NCBI RefSeq assembly: GCF_016858305.2
Contig: NZ_CP074436.1
Coordinates: 3,678,001-3,742,000 of the forward strand
Length of the DNA: 64,000 nt
Source: Polaribacter sp. Q13
Lineage (GTDB): Bacteria > Bacteroidota > Bacteroidia > Flavobacteriales > Flavobacteriaceae
Direction of reading: 5' to 3'
The notes under the pieces were generated by a model. The model made no database searches. It was not told the origin of the DNA and saw only the letters and a program-made list of their open reading frames with translations. A program made the translations under genes and the position numbers. Below are positions 16,538 through 24,717 of the stretch, in pieces. How positions within the stretch are numbered: position 1 is the stretch's first letter; every line of letters starts with the position of its first letter.

Positions 16538-17215
16538 ATGAGTAAACTATATTTAGTGCCAACACCAATTGGTAATTTAGAAGACATGACGTTTAGAGCT
16601 GTTAGAATTCTAAAAGAAGTCGATTTTATTTTAGCAGAAGACACACGTACCAGTGGAAAACTCTTAAAACATTTTGAGATTGAAACGCAAATGCACAGTC
16701 ACCACATGCACAATGAGCATAAATCTGTAAAAGGAATTGTACAAAGAATTCAAAACGGAGAAACTTGTGCATTAATCTCTGATGCGGGAACTCCTGCAAT
16801 TTCAGATCCTGGTTTTTTATTGACAAGAGCTTGTGTGGAAAATAATATTGAGGTGGATTGTTTACCTGGAGCAACGGCTTTTGTGCCTGCTTTGGTAAAT
16901 TCTGGTTTACCAAATGATAAATTTGTTTTTGAAGGTTTTTTACCCGTAAAAAAAGGAAGACAAACTCGTTTTTTATTGTTGGCAGAAGAAAAAAGAACCA
17001 TGATTATTTATGAATCTCCTCATAAATTAGTAAAAACTTTAGGGCATTTTGTAGAGTATTTTGGAGCAGATAGGCAAGTTTCTGTATCAAGAGAACTCAC
17101 AAAAATGTTTGAAGAAACCATTAGAGGAACTGCAACTGAAGTTTTAGCACATTTTACAGCAAAACCACCAAAAGGAGAAATTGTTGTGATTGTGGAAGGG
17201 AAGTCTACAAAATAA
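16538..17215 (+). CDS. rsmI: 16S rRNA (cytidine-1402 2'-O)-methyltransferase RsmI
   Basis: 225 residues of the tetrapyrrole-methylase fold. It 2'-O-methylates C1402 in the ribosomal P site using SAM. Diagnostic stretches: YLVPTPIGNLEDMTFRAVRI at the N-terminus, ILAEDTRTSGKLL, ALISDAGTPAISDPG, the GATAFVPALVNSGLP loop and FEGFLPVKKGRQ. Slightly short at the C-terminus relative to E. coli RsmI, as is usual in Bacteroidota. A TAAGTTTG -7 box lies 23 bp upstream. Confidence 0.95.
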   Translation: MSKLYLVPTPIGNLEDMTFRAVRILKEVDFILAEDTRTSGKLLKHFEIETQMHSHHMHNEHKSVKGIVQRIQNGETCALISDAGTPAISDPGFLLTRACVENNIEVDCLPGATAFVPALVNSGLPNDKFVFEGFLPVKKGRQTRFLLLAEEKRTMIIYESPHKLVKTLGHFVEYFGADRQVSVSRELTKMFEETIRGTATEVLAHFTAKPPKGEIVVIVEGKSTK

Positions 17216-17285
17216 ATTATATACAAAATTCCCAATCAATAGATTTTCTACTTATTGAGAATTGATGCAAAAAACAGCTAAGTAG

Positions 17286-17783
17286 TTACAGTTTTTTTGT
17301 GGTAATAATTATCACACCATTCGGAGCGTTGTATTGTTGTATTGCTTTTTCTCCTTTTAAAACTTCCATTTTATCAATAGTATTAGGACTTATGGTATCT
17401 AACATTGCTTTGTCTGTAACTTTACCATCAACAATTACCATTGGTCCATTTTTACCTCCGATTTCTGTATCTTTTTTTGCTACTTTAGGCATAGGAATAG
17501 AGGTCGTTTCTAACTCTTTTGTTTTTATTAGAACAACACCATTTGGAGCATTGTATTTTTGTTTTGCTTTCTCTCCTTTTATAACATTAACAGATGCTAT
17601 TTTATTTTGATCTATCAGTTCCATTGGGAAGTCGAATAGTTTATCATTTACATAAATAGTAGGTTTAGCACCGTCTTTTAATTTTATATAGATTTTTTCT
17701 TTTCCGTCTTTTTTTTCTTCTTGTGCATTAACAATGGTTGTTGAAAACAACATAACAGCAGCGATAAATAATATTTTTTTCAT
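17286..17783 (-). CDS. Exported protein of two TonB-plug-like modules
   Basis: 165 residues: a signal peptide (to NAQ, about 21) and then two tandem modules of about 65 residues. Each has a beta strand with a proposed 'name' loop (PTIYVNDKLFDFP; PMVIVDGKVTDKA), followed by IASVNVIKGEKAKQKYNAPNG or IDKMEVLKGEKAIQQYNAPNG and a VxIxTKxL strand. This copies the last part of a TonB-receptor plug (family pattern IExIxVLKGxxAxxxYGxxAxxGVIxITTKK) with no barrel. It lies 40 bp after a putative anti-sigma gene. Inference: it may interact with the anti-sigma factor or TonB as a signalling part. Function unproven. Confidence 0.8.
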   Translation of the reverse strand: MKKILFIAAVMLFSTTIVNAQEEKKDGKEKIYIKLKDGAKPTIYVNDKLFDFPMELIDQNKIASVNVIKGEKAKQKYNAPNGVVLIKTKELETTSIPMPKVAKKDTEIGGKNGPMVIVDGKVTDKAMLDTISPNTIDKMEVLKGEKAIQQYNAPNGVIIITTKKL

Positions 17784-17822
17784 TTTTATTATATTTAAGA
17801 TTAGTAATTATATTTAATGGGT

Positions 17823-18251
17823 TTATTCTATTTTGGTGTAGACAATTAATAAATCACTTTCTACAATAATTCTAAGTATTGGTTTTGTTTGTTCGGTCAC
17901 TATAAACATTTTTTTTGCTTCGTTAAGCAAAGCTTCTTTTTCGTTATTACTTAAGCCTTGGTTTCTTAGATTATTAAGATAAAGTGTACTCAGTAATAAT
18001 ATGGAAGCTACGGCAGACATCAAACCAATTTTAAATCGATTGGTTTTTGTCGTTTTTTTATCAAACGATTGCCATAAATCATCATTAAAATTATCTGGAA
18101 CAACTTTTTTATTTTTCTTTACAAAAGAAGACCATGCTTTAATTCCTGTTTCAGAATCATCGATGTTATCAAATAAAAATTCTTCTTCTTTTAAAGAGCT
18201 TTTTCCTGATTTGTATTTTTCTATAAGGTCTTTAATATTTACCTCTTTCAT
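17823..18251 (-). CDS. Putative single-pass anti-sigma factor
   Basis: 142 residues. A helical N-terminal region (about 1-55, with EKYKSGKSSLKEEEFLFDN) is followed by one transmembrane segment at about 76-94 (IGLMSAVASILLLSTLYL) and a short periplasmic tail. It overlaps the upstream ECF sigma gene by 20 bp, the classic arrangement of a sigma/anti-sigma pair. No zinc-binding ZAS motif is seen. The call rests on position and topology. Confidence 0.72.
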   Translation of the reverse strand: MKEVNIKDLIEKYKSGKSSLKEEEFLFDNIDDSETGIKAWSSFVKKNKKVVPDNFNDDLWQSFDKKTTKTNRFKIGLMSAVASILLLSTLYLNNLRNQGLSNNEKEALLNEAKKMFIVTEQTKPILRIIVESDLLIVYTKIE

Positions 18252-18747
18252 AACTATATGTTTTTTCTAAGGTGATACTTATTTGTTTTCTTGCTCTAGA
18301 AAGTAAAACTCTAACATGTTCTATTTTTATTTGTAATGCAGCAGCTATTTCATCAAATTCATAGCCATCTAAGTCTCGCATTATAAAAACTTCTTTTTGT
18401 TGTTCTGGTAGAGTAGTTAGAATTTCATCAATAATAGTATTTAATTCTTTCCATTCTAATGCTGTATGTTCATTTGGCGATTTTATAATTTTAAGAGTTG
18501 CGGTAGAATCTTCTAACAACACTGTTTTTTTTCTTAAAATATCTAAACAATAATTACGAGCTGTTAAAATGACAAAACCTTTTATGTTTGGGTGTTTATC
18601 AAGTTGTTTTCTCTTATTCCATAGTTTTATCATTATCTCTTGAATCGCATCTTCTGCATTAGAATTACTGCTTAGCATACGAGCTATCATAGGAAATATG
18701 AGTGCTGATAATGAAAATACTTTGTATTTAAAGTCTTGTTTGGTCAT
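18232..18747 (-). CDS. ECF-type RNA polymerase sigma factor
   Basis: 171 residues with sigma-70 region 2 (SNAEDAIQEIMIKLWNKRKQ, then GFVILTARNYCLDILRKK) and region 4 (LTTLPEQQKEVFIMRDLDG and EIAAALQIKIEHVRVLLSRA). It directs core polymerase to a small regulon, which probably includes its own operon. The anti-sigma gene overlaps its 3' end and the double-plug protein follows. Confidence 0.92.
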   Translation of the reverse strand: MTKQDFKYKVFSLSALIFPMIARMLSSNSNAEDAIQEIMIKLWNKRKQLDKHPNIKGFVILTARNYCLDILRKKTVLLEDSTATLKIIKSPNEHTALEWKELNTIIDEILTTLPEQQKEVFIMRDLDGYEFDEIAAALQIKIEHVRVLLSRARKQISITLEKTYSYERGKY

Positions 18748-18846
18748 TCTATTTTAATAACGTTAAAGTATGTGTATTTATAACAGTGAAATGCGTTTTT
18801 ATTTGAAAAAAAATAGAATGATGCTATTGAAGAGGGGAAAAGAATA

Positions 18847-19032
18847 TTAAGTTTCTTTTTTATCAATAGGGTTTTCTTTAGTATTTATAATAAAGCTATC
18901 TAACTCCTTTATTGTTAAATTCGGAAATAAGTTTTTCACTTTATTCATCTTCTTTAAAATTGATTTCTCATCAATATTTTTGTTTACATTAATCCTTATT
19001 TGTAATACTATCACAGAAAGTGATGAAATCAA
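18847..19032 (-). CDS. Small membrane protein, possible decayed paralogue of the next one
   Basis: 61 residues from a TTG: an N-terminal hydrophobic segment (ISSLSVIVLQIRI) and a charged helical tail. The frame is open back to 19062 (LILTHWQIL before the TTG) and is in phase with the upstream 62-residue gene, separated from it only by that gene's TAA. HWQ...LQIRI resembles TYQ...LQIGL of the neighbour. Start uncertain; no ATG exists. May not be functional. Confidence 0.4.
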   Translation of the reverse strand: MISSLSVIVLQIRINVNKNIDEKSILKKMNKVKNLFPNLTIKELDSFIINTKENPIDKKET

Positions 19033-19062
19033 TATTAATATTTGCCAATGCGTTAAAATTAA

Positions 19063-19251
19063 TTATTTGAAATTTTTAGATTTTGATTTTTCTTCATAAT
19101 TTCCAATGGCATTAACTTTAGCATCATCCATTTTCTCAAACTTTTCAATCCTTTTTTCTTTTGATTTTTCTTTAATTTTCAACCTTAGAGTCAATCCAAT
19201 TTGAAGGATGATTCCAGATATTATTAAAGTTATGACTTGGTATGTTTCCAT
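19063..19251 (-). CDS. Small membrane protein of unknown function
   Basis: 62 residues: one N-terminal transmembrane segment (YQVITLIISGIILQIGL) followed by a strongly basic helical tail (KIKEKSKEKRIEK). The composition is protein-like and the ATG is clear. It is co-directional with the small frame downstream and the sigma-factor operon. Nothing links it to a known family. Confidence 0.5.
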   Translation of the reverse strand: METYQVITLIISGIILQIGLTLRLKIKEKSKEKRIEKFEKMDDAKVNAIGNYEEKSKSKNFK

Positions 19252-19794
19252 AATTTATAATCTTATTTTACTAAAGTAAATCGAAATCAATTATTTTTTA
19301 AGACATGAAATTTACTTAGTAAAATCAAAGGGTTTTGACTTTTAAAGAAAATCATTACTCAAAAATAAATTACAATCAAGAATCTTACGAATAAATAATA
19401 TATTGAAATTCGTAGTTTCATTGATTTATTGTTTTCAAGATTACAAAAACCATAAACTTTAAAATAGTTCAGACTTTTAGAAACATCTAAAACCCTTATA
19501 AATAAAAGGGTTGTTAATATGAAAAAAAACAACTATATAGTTTGTTATAAGGTATTTATGAATATTTTTTCATTAGAATTACTTCAAGTAGAGAGATGGG
19601 TTTTATTATTTTTATCAAAAAAAATATAAATGATCACCCAACAATTCAAAACAAAACTAAAAGTAAACCCAACCCAAATTAACTTTACTGAAACCATGTA
19701 AGTAATTGAAAATAATTATAATTTTACACCAACAATATTTACGAACAAAGAATTTAAATTAATTTTCAAAAAATCACAATAAATAATAGCAAAA
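19252..19794. other. Intergenic region with weak hairpin and HopJ remnant
   Basis: 543 bp. Contains a small AACCCTT/AAGGGTT hairpin (19491-19512) and the decayed HopJ copy at 19630-19755. Nothing else seen. Confidence 0.55.
19630..19755 (+). pseudogene. Decayed 5' copy of the HopJ-family gene
   Basis: About 120 bp are nearly identical to the start of the intact gene at 20832: both encode KLKVNPTQINF and NYNFTP. This copy has a TAA in place of the Gln codon after ETM (19699-19701) and loses similarity after FTN. It is a duplicated fragment. The two copies flank the aldo/keto reductase gene. Confidence 0.88.
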
Positions 19795-20781
19795 ATGAAT
19801 TACAGAAAATTAGGAAAAACAAACTTAAACATCTCAGAAATAAGTTTAGGTACTTGGCAAGTAGGAGGGAAATGGGGAAGTGACTTTAGTTTATCGAATG
19901 CAGAAAAAATTATTAACACAGCAATTGATAATGGAATTAATTTTATCGATACCGCAGATGTTTATAGTGATGGATTAAGTGAAAAAGCGGTAGGTAAAAT
20001 TGTACGTGCAAGTTCTGAAGAAGTATTTATTGCTACAAAATGTGGTCGTCAATTAAATCCTCATATAAATGCATCATACACAACTGCAGCTTTAAGGAAA
20101 TTTGTAGAAGATAGTTTATCTAACTTAGGTGTTGATAGGATTGATTTAATTCAATTACATTGTCCGCCTACAGAAGTGTATAGTCGTCCAGAAATTTTTG
20201 GTTTGTTCGATGATTTAACTAAAGAAGGTAAAATTAGAAATTACGGAGTAAGTGTAGAGAAAGTTGAAGAAGCATTAAAAGCAATAGAATTTGAAGGAGT
20301 AAGTACCGTTCAACTTATTTTTAACATGTTTCGTCAAAAACCAAGTGAAATATTTTTTGAGGAAGCAAAGAAGAAAAATGTTGGTATTATTGCTCGTGTT
20401 CCATTAGCTAGTGGATTATTGACAGGGAAATTTACTAAAACAACAACCTTTAACAAAGAAGATCATAGATTCTTTAACCGTGACGGAGCTGCCTTTGATA
20501 AAGGAGAAACGTTCTCTGGAATAGATTATAATTTAGGTTTACAGGCTGTAGAAGAGTTAAAAACAATTTTTAATGAAGACGAAAGTCTTGTGCATAAAGC
20601 ATTACAATGGATTTTGTCTTTTAATGAAATAAGTTGTGTAATTCCTGGAACTTCTAGCGTAGAGCAATTAGTTTCTAACTTAAATACAAGTAATATAAGT
20701 CCGATTTCGGATACCCAACTCGCGCAAACAAAAAGTATTTACGATAAATATATTAAGGCAGAAGTGCAAGATTTATGGTAA
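19795..20781 (+). CDS. Aldo/keto reductase
   Basis: 328 residues of the AKR TIM barrel, an NAD(P)H-dependent carbonyl reductase. Catalytic tetrad: Asp52 and Tyr57 (FIDTADVYSDG), Lys82 (IATKCG), His122 (IQLHCPP). The cofactor-binding end includes IPGTSSVEQL near the C-terminus. It resembles the YhdN/general-stress subfamily. Substrate unknown. It sits between a decayed and an intact copy of a HopJ gene. Confidence 0.93.
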   Translation: MNYRKLGKTNLNISEISLGTWQVGGKWGSDFSLSNAEKIINTAIDNGINFIDTADVYSDGLSEKAVGKIVRASSEEVFIATKCGRQLNPHINASYTTAALRKFVEDSLSNLGVDRIDLIQLHCPPTEVYSRPEIFGLFDDLTKEGKIRNYGVSVEKVEEALKAIEFEGVSTVQLIFNMFRQKPSEIFFEEAKKKNVGIIARVPLASGLLTGKFTKTTTFNKEDHRFFNRDGAAFDKGETFSGIDYNLGLQAVEELKTIFNEDESLVHKALQWILSFNEISCVIPGTSSVEQLVSNLNTSNISPISDTQLAQTKSIYDKYIKAEVQDLW

Positions 20782-20831
20782 AATAGCTAGAACAAACCTA
20801 AATAGAATTAATCATTTTACAATCTTTAGAT

Positions 20832-21173
20832 ATGATCATCCAACAATTCATAACAAAATTAAAAGTAAACCCAACCCAAATTAACTTTGCAGAAACCATG
20901 CAAGTAATTGAGGATAATTATAATTTTACGCCAACCACATTTACAAACGGAGATATTAAAAACAAAACAGGCGAAAATTCTGGTTCTTGTAAGTTATTTG
21001 CATTTGCGAAGATTCAAAAATTGACAAAAGAAGAAGCTTTATTTTGTTTTGGAGAACACTATAAAAATGTTTTAGAAGATGAAAATGGTATTTCGCATCA
21101 AAATATTAGAAACTTTATGAAATCTGGTTTCGAAGGATTGTCTTTTGAAGGTGAAGCTTTGGAATTAAAGTAA
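20832..21173 (+). CDS. HopJ type III effector-like family protein
   Basis: 113 residues, full length for the small HopJ family (residues such as INFAETMQVIEDNYNFTPTT, then GENSGSCKLFAFA, and FGEHYKNV). The family is named after a Pseudomonas effector, but close relatives are common in free-living marine bacteria without type III secretion, so an effector role is unlikely here. The start of the gene is duplicated at 19630. It begins 50 bp after the aldo/keto reductase. Confidence 0.85.
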   Translation: MIIQQFITKLKVNPTQINFAETMQVIEDNYNFTPTTFTNGDIKNKTGENSGSCKLFAFAKIQKLTKEEALFCFGEHYKNVLEDENGISHQNIRNFMKSGFEGLSFEGEALELK

Positions 21174-21181
21174 GATTTCTA

Positions 21182-21309
21182 ACACAGATCATTTCGAAAT
21201 GAGCTTTTCGCCTTTCGACTCCGCTCAAGATAAACTAATGAGAAATCTCATCTTTAATAACATAGAAATTTAAAATGAGATTCCTCGTCGTTCCTCCATC
21301 GGAATGACA
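21182..21309. repeat. Cluster of dispersed repeat relics
   Basis: The gap holds TTCGACTCCGCTCAAG (21214-21229) and GAGATTCCTCGTCG followed by TTCCTCCATCGGAATGAC (21277-21308). The second unit recurs at 32781-32817 in reverse and inside the mutase gene at 58319-58358. Confidence 0.7.
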
Positions 21310-21329
21310 AAAAACTGTATTTTTAGAGT

Positions 21330-21908
21330 ATGCAAAATCTTTTATCTGAAATAAAAAAATGCACAATTTGCGAACCACATTTAGATTTGGAAGCAAATCC
21401 TGTGGTTACAGGTCATCAAAATTCTAAAATTGTAATTATTGGTCAAGCTCCTGGAATTAAGGTTCATAAATCTGGAATTCCTTGGGATGATGCAAGCGGA
21501 AAGCAATTACGTAAATGGCTCAATGTTTCTGATGAAGATTTTTACGATGTAGAAAAATTTGCTATTGTACCCATGGGGTTTTGTTATCCCGGAAAAGGGA
21601 GAAGTGGCGATAAACCTCCAAGAAAGGAATGTGCTCCACAATGGCATCAGCAAATCATTGACAAAATGCCAAATTTAGAATTGATTATCCTTATCGGAAT
21701 GTACGCTCAGAATTATTATTTAAAAGACAAGGCCAAACGTACACTTACAGAAACAGTAGATAATTACCCAGAATATTTACCTACCTATTTTACACTTCCG
21801 CATCCATCTCCAAGAAACCGTTTTTGGCTGACTAAAAACCCGTGGTTTGAGAAAAATGTGATTCCAGAATTAAAAAACAGGGTTCAAAGCATCATTAGTA
21901 GAAAATGA
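21330..21908 (+). CDS. Uracil-DNA-glycosylase-family protein
   Basis: 192 residues. The UDG-fold motifs are GQAPGIKVHKSG (38-49), PWDDASGKQLRKWL, an LIGMYAQNYYL strand and HPSPRNRFWLTKNPWF at the end. The HPSPRN motif and the N-terminal cysteine pair (CTIC, 11-14) are usual in this uncharacterised group, which also lacks a second Cys pair, so an iron-sulfur cluster is doubtful. Base excision is inferred from the fold. Its 3' end overlaps the convergent HTH gene by 39 bp. Confidence 0.85.
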   Translation: MQNLLSEIKKCTICEPHLDLEANPVVTGHQNSKIVIIGQAPGIKVHKSGIPWDDASGKQLRKWLNVSDEDFYDVEKFAIVPMGFCYPGKGRSGDKPPRKECAPQWHQQIIDKMPNLELIILIGMYAQNYYLKDKAKRTLTETVDNYPEYLPTYFTLPHPSPRNRFWLTKNPWFEKNVIPELKNRVQSIISRK

Positions 21909-22877
21909 AAGTCTTGTTTTTCTGTTTTCAATTTTTTGATATAATGTATTAAAAAACTTTTGTCTTTCTACAGAGGCATCACCAGAAAGGTTGTTAGAAA
22001 ATTCTATTTGCGTTTTAAAATGTTGTTCTATCTGTTGGGTGGTATTCTCATCACTCACTCTAAAATAACTTAAATTAGTATAGGGGACAAAAATATTTTT
22101 TTGGTTTTCAGATTGCATAAGCACTGTATTTAATAGCGGAACTAAATTGTTATGATACAATTGATAGCTATTTTTACTATGGTTTCTTTTTTGATTTTTT
22201 GCTTGTTCTTCAATTAATTTTAAAGAATCTACTAAACTATCAGCAATCATTAAAGATTCGGATTTTGTGATAAGTCCAATTTCAAAAAAATACTGAATTT
22301 GATTTAAAATATTATCTATACTAGAATCACTCCATATTTCTATTAACGCAACTTTATTGTATTCTTTTAAAAAAGTATTGTGTTTTTTTAAAATTTTAGA
22401 AGAAGTAGTAAATTCTGAAAAAGGCATTTTTTTTGTTTTAGAATTTCTGCTAGAAATATTAATTAAAGCAAATATTCTAAACATAGAAAAAAAGCCATTG
22501 CCAGCATGGTAGAGTGGGAAGTCTTTAAGAGAGTTTATTAATAATGCTCCCTTAGACTGCTGTAAGTTTTTAATCTCGTTAGTTGATTTGTCAAAAAAAG
22601 TTTGTAAAAAGTTTTCTTCAATTAAATGATGCGTTTTTTCTACAACAATTTTTTTATTATCATTTTTAGTAGATAATAATAAAGTATTTAAATCTATATT
22701 GTAATGATTTGCAAGTTTTAAAGTTTCCGTTAAATTTAACGCGGTCTTTCTACTAACTCTTCTATATGCTGCGTCGTAACTTATATTTAAAACCTCTGCA
22801 ATTCTATCTATAAAAGAAACGTTTTTAGGGAGTTTCTTTTTAATATAATTAAATAATTTTTCTTCTGAACTTTTCAT
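21870..22877 (-). CDS. HTH-domain transcriptional regulator
   Basis: 335 residues. The N-terminal 75 residues hold an XRE/BetR-like helix-turn-helix (FIDRIAEVLNISYDAAYRRV and ALNLTETLKLANHYNIDLN). The rest is helical with no known ligand-binding motif. Similar proteins are widespread in Flavobacteriia without a known target. The predicted start is preceded by the promoter region of a possible small RNA reading the other way, so divergent control is possible. Confidence 0.75.
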   Translation of the reverse strand: MKSSEEKLFNYIKKKLPKNVSFIDRIAEVLNISYDAAYRRVSRKTALNLTETLKLANHYNIDLNTLLLSTKNDNKKIVVEKTHHLIEENFLQTFFDKSTNEIKNLQQSKGALLINSLKDFPLYHAGNGFFSMFRIFALINISSRNSKTKKMPFSEFTTSSKILKKHNTFLKEYNKVALIEIWSDSSIDNILNQIQYFFEIGLITKSESLMIADSLVDSLKLIEEQAKNQKRNHSKNSYQLYHNNLVPLLNTVLMQSENQKNIFVPYTNLSYFRVSDENTTQQIEQHFKTQIEFSNNLSGDASVERQKFFNTLYQKIENRKTRLSFSTNDALNPVF

Positions 22878-22938
22878 TTAAGCCTTTTTTTTATATAAAA
22901 TTCACAAAAAAAAAATTTGTTTTTTGTGAAAAACACAA

Positions 22939-22968
22939 TTGTAATAGGTAATATTTTTACTACTTTTG
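22939..22968 (+). promoter_or_regulatory. Full Bacteroidota promoter for a short transcript
   Basis: TTG (22939-22941) and TACTTTTG (22961-22968) are spaced 19 nt apart, matching the TTG-N(17-23)-TAnnTTTG consensus. Transcription would begin near 22975. No plus-strand coding gene follows within the next 700 bp, only the terminator at 23013. Confidence 0.65.
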
Positions 22969-22974
22969 TGATCT

Positions 22975-23047
22975 AAATTTGAATAGGTTGGGGGACCTTA
23001 ATAATTTATATTGATCTTCTCATTTTATTATGAGAGGGTCTTTTTTT
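22975..23047 (+). ncRNA. Candidate small RNA with GTTGGGGGA motif
   Basis: From the predicted start (about 22975) to the U-run at 23041-23047 is about 70 nt. It contains GTTGGGGGA (22987-22995) and a terminator hairpin (23013-23040, CTTCTCAT pairing with ATGAGAGG by Watson-Crick and G-U pairs). There is no open frame. A very similar arrangement occurs at 56163-56224. Evidence is sequence pattern only; the hairpin might merely end the convergent gene. Confidence 0.45.
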
Positions 23048-23636
23048 ATTGATGTTTGCCTACTTCAAAACCATGTTTACCTAAATATTGATTTCCACTT
23101 TCAATAGCTCCTATTTCTAACGTTGTTCCCATAGAGTCATTCCAACGATTTAAATATCCAAATAAAGAAATTACTCCTAACATTTCTACAATTTCTCCCT
23201 CATCCCAATATTTATAGAGTTCTTTTTTAATAGTTTCATCTACAGCATTTGGTACCATAGAAGCAGCCAAAGAAAAATCTAAAGCCGCTCTTTCTGCATC
23301 AGAAAAAGCTGCATGCGTTTTGTATTCCCAAATATTATCTAATTGCTCTTGTTCAGCTCCATAACGTTCTGCGGCTCTTATTGCATGTGCTTGGCAATAT
23401 CTGCAACCTGTTGCATTACTAGATACCCAAGCAATCATCCTTTTTAATGCAGAGGTTACCTTACCTTCATTTGCCATAACCGCTTTGTTTAAATTGATAA
23501 AAGCTTTAGAAATAGCGGGTCTTCGTTGCATTGTTAATACAGAATTTGGACAAAAACCTAAGGTCTCATTAAAAAATAATGCTAATTCTTTTGTTTCTAT
23601 ATCGTGTTCTGCAGATAATGGGGTTACTAATGGCAT
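23046..23636 (-). CDS. AhpD/carboxymuconolactone-decarboxylase-like protein
   Basis: 196 residues with the AhpD-type redox motif GCRYCQAHAIRAAE (Cys78, Cys81, His84), which supports peroxidase or disulfide-reductase activity in the family. The surrounding helices (ALKRMIAWVSS before; ERAALDFSLAAS after) fit the all-helical CMD fold. Probably a cytoplasmic alkylhydroperoxidase-like enzyme; physiological substrate unknown. It stands alone. Confidence 0.9.
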   Translation of the reverse strand: MPLVTPLSAEHDIETKELALFFNETLGFCPNSVLTMQRRPAISKAFINLNKAVMANEGKVTSALKRMIAWVSSNATGCRYCQAHAIRAAERYGAEQEQLDNIWEYKTHAAFSDAERAALDFSLAASMVPNAVDETIKKELYKYWDEGEIVEMLGVISLFGYLNRWNDSMGTTLEIGAIESGNQYLGKHGFEVGKHQ

Positions 23637-23704
23637 TTTTATGATTTTAAATTTATTTATAGAATTCTAATTTTATAACTTTACGATAAATATAACTGTA
23701 AAAA

Positions 23705-24715
23705 ATGGAAATAAAACTACATTCTTATAATCTTCAATTAAAACACACATTTACAATTTCTAGAGAGTCTCACGATTTTCAACCAAGTTTAGTTGTAGAG
23801 TTGGTTTCAGATGGTTTTTCTGGTTTTGGTGAAGCAACTTCAAACCCTTATTATAATATTACAGTTGATAAAATGATGAAAATTATTTTAGAAAATAAAA
23901 ATGTTATTGAATCTTTATCAGGCGAAAATCCTTCTATTTTTTGGCAAAAGTTACAACCGTTATTTAAAGAAAATATGTTCGCATTATGTGCTTTAGATAT
24001 GGCTTTTAATGATTTGTATGCACGTAAACTACATAAAAAATTATATGAGGTTTGGGGTTTTAATATTAATAAAAATCCAATGACAGATTATACAATAGGT
24101 ATCGATTCTGTAGAGAAAATGGTAGCGAAGATGAAAGAACTTCCTTGGCCGATTTATAAAATAAAATTAGGAACAAAAAACGATATTGAAATAGTTACAG
24201 AATTAAGAAAACATTCTGATGCCATTTTTAGAATTGATGCAAATTGTGGTTGGACAGCAGATGAGGCGATAGAAAATTCGATAAAACTAAAAGAATTAGG
24301 GGTAGAATTTTTAGAGCAACCTTTAAAAGCAGATGATATTGAAGGAGCAAAGAAGTTATACCTAAATTCTGCTTTACCCATTATTGCAGATGAAAGCTGT
24401 ATTGTAGAAAGTGATGTAGAAAAATGTTTTGGTTTGTTTCATGGTGTAAACGTAAAACTTACAAAATGTGGAGGTTTAACTCCGGGTAAAAGAATGTTAG
24501 AAAAAGCAAAAGAATTAGGTTTAAAAACAATGGTTGGTTGCATGACAGAATCTACCGTTGGTATTTCTGCCATTGCACATTTATTACCACTTTTAGATTA
24601 TGTTGATATGGATGGTGGCTTGTTGTTAAAAAAAGATATTGCTAAAGGAATTACCATACACAATGGTGTAATTTCTTATGCTGATAAAAACGGAACAGGA
24701 GTTTCATTATTATAA
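23705..24715 (+). CDS. L-Ala-D/L-Glu (dipeptide) epimerase, enolase superfamily
   Basis: 336 residues. The muconate-lactonizing subgroup residues are present: KxK at Lys152/Lys154 (YKIKLG), metal ligands Asp178 (RIDANCGW), Glu204 (FLEQPL) and Asp229 (IADES), second-face Lys in VKLTKCGG, and DMDGG near the C-terminus. These match dipeptide epimerases that recycle murein peptides or other dipeptides. The next gene starts 2 bp after its stop, so the two are translationally linked. Confidence 0.92.
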   Translation: MEIKLHSYNLQLKHTFTISRESHDFQPSLVVELVSDGFSGFGEATSNPYYNITVDKMMKIILENKNVIESLSGENPSIFWQKLQPLFKENMFALCALDMAFNDLYARKLHKKLYEVWGFNINKNPMTDYTIGIDSVEKMVAKMKELPWPIYKIKLGTKNDIEIVTELRKHSDAIFRIDANCGWTADEAIENSIKLKELGVEFLEQPLKADDIEGAKKLYLNSALPIIADESCIVESDVEKCFGLFHGVNVKLTKCGGLTPGKRMLEKAKELGLKTMVGCMTESTVGISAIAHLLPLLDYVDMDGGLLLKKDIAKGITIHNGVISYADKNGTGVSLL

Positions 24716-24717
24716 AT

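Noticed and set aside
20832-21173. Type III secretion effector
   Set aside because: The family name is historical; no secretion genes are present and the family is common in free-living marine bacteria.
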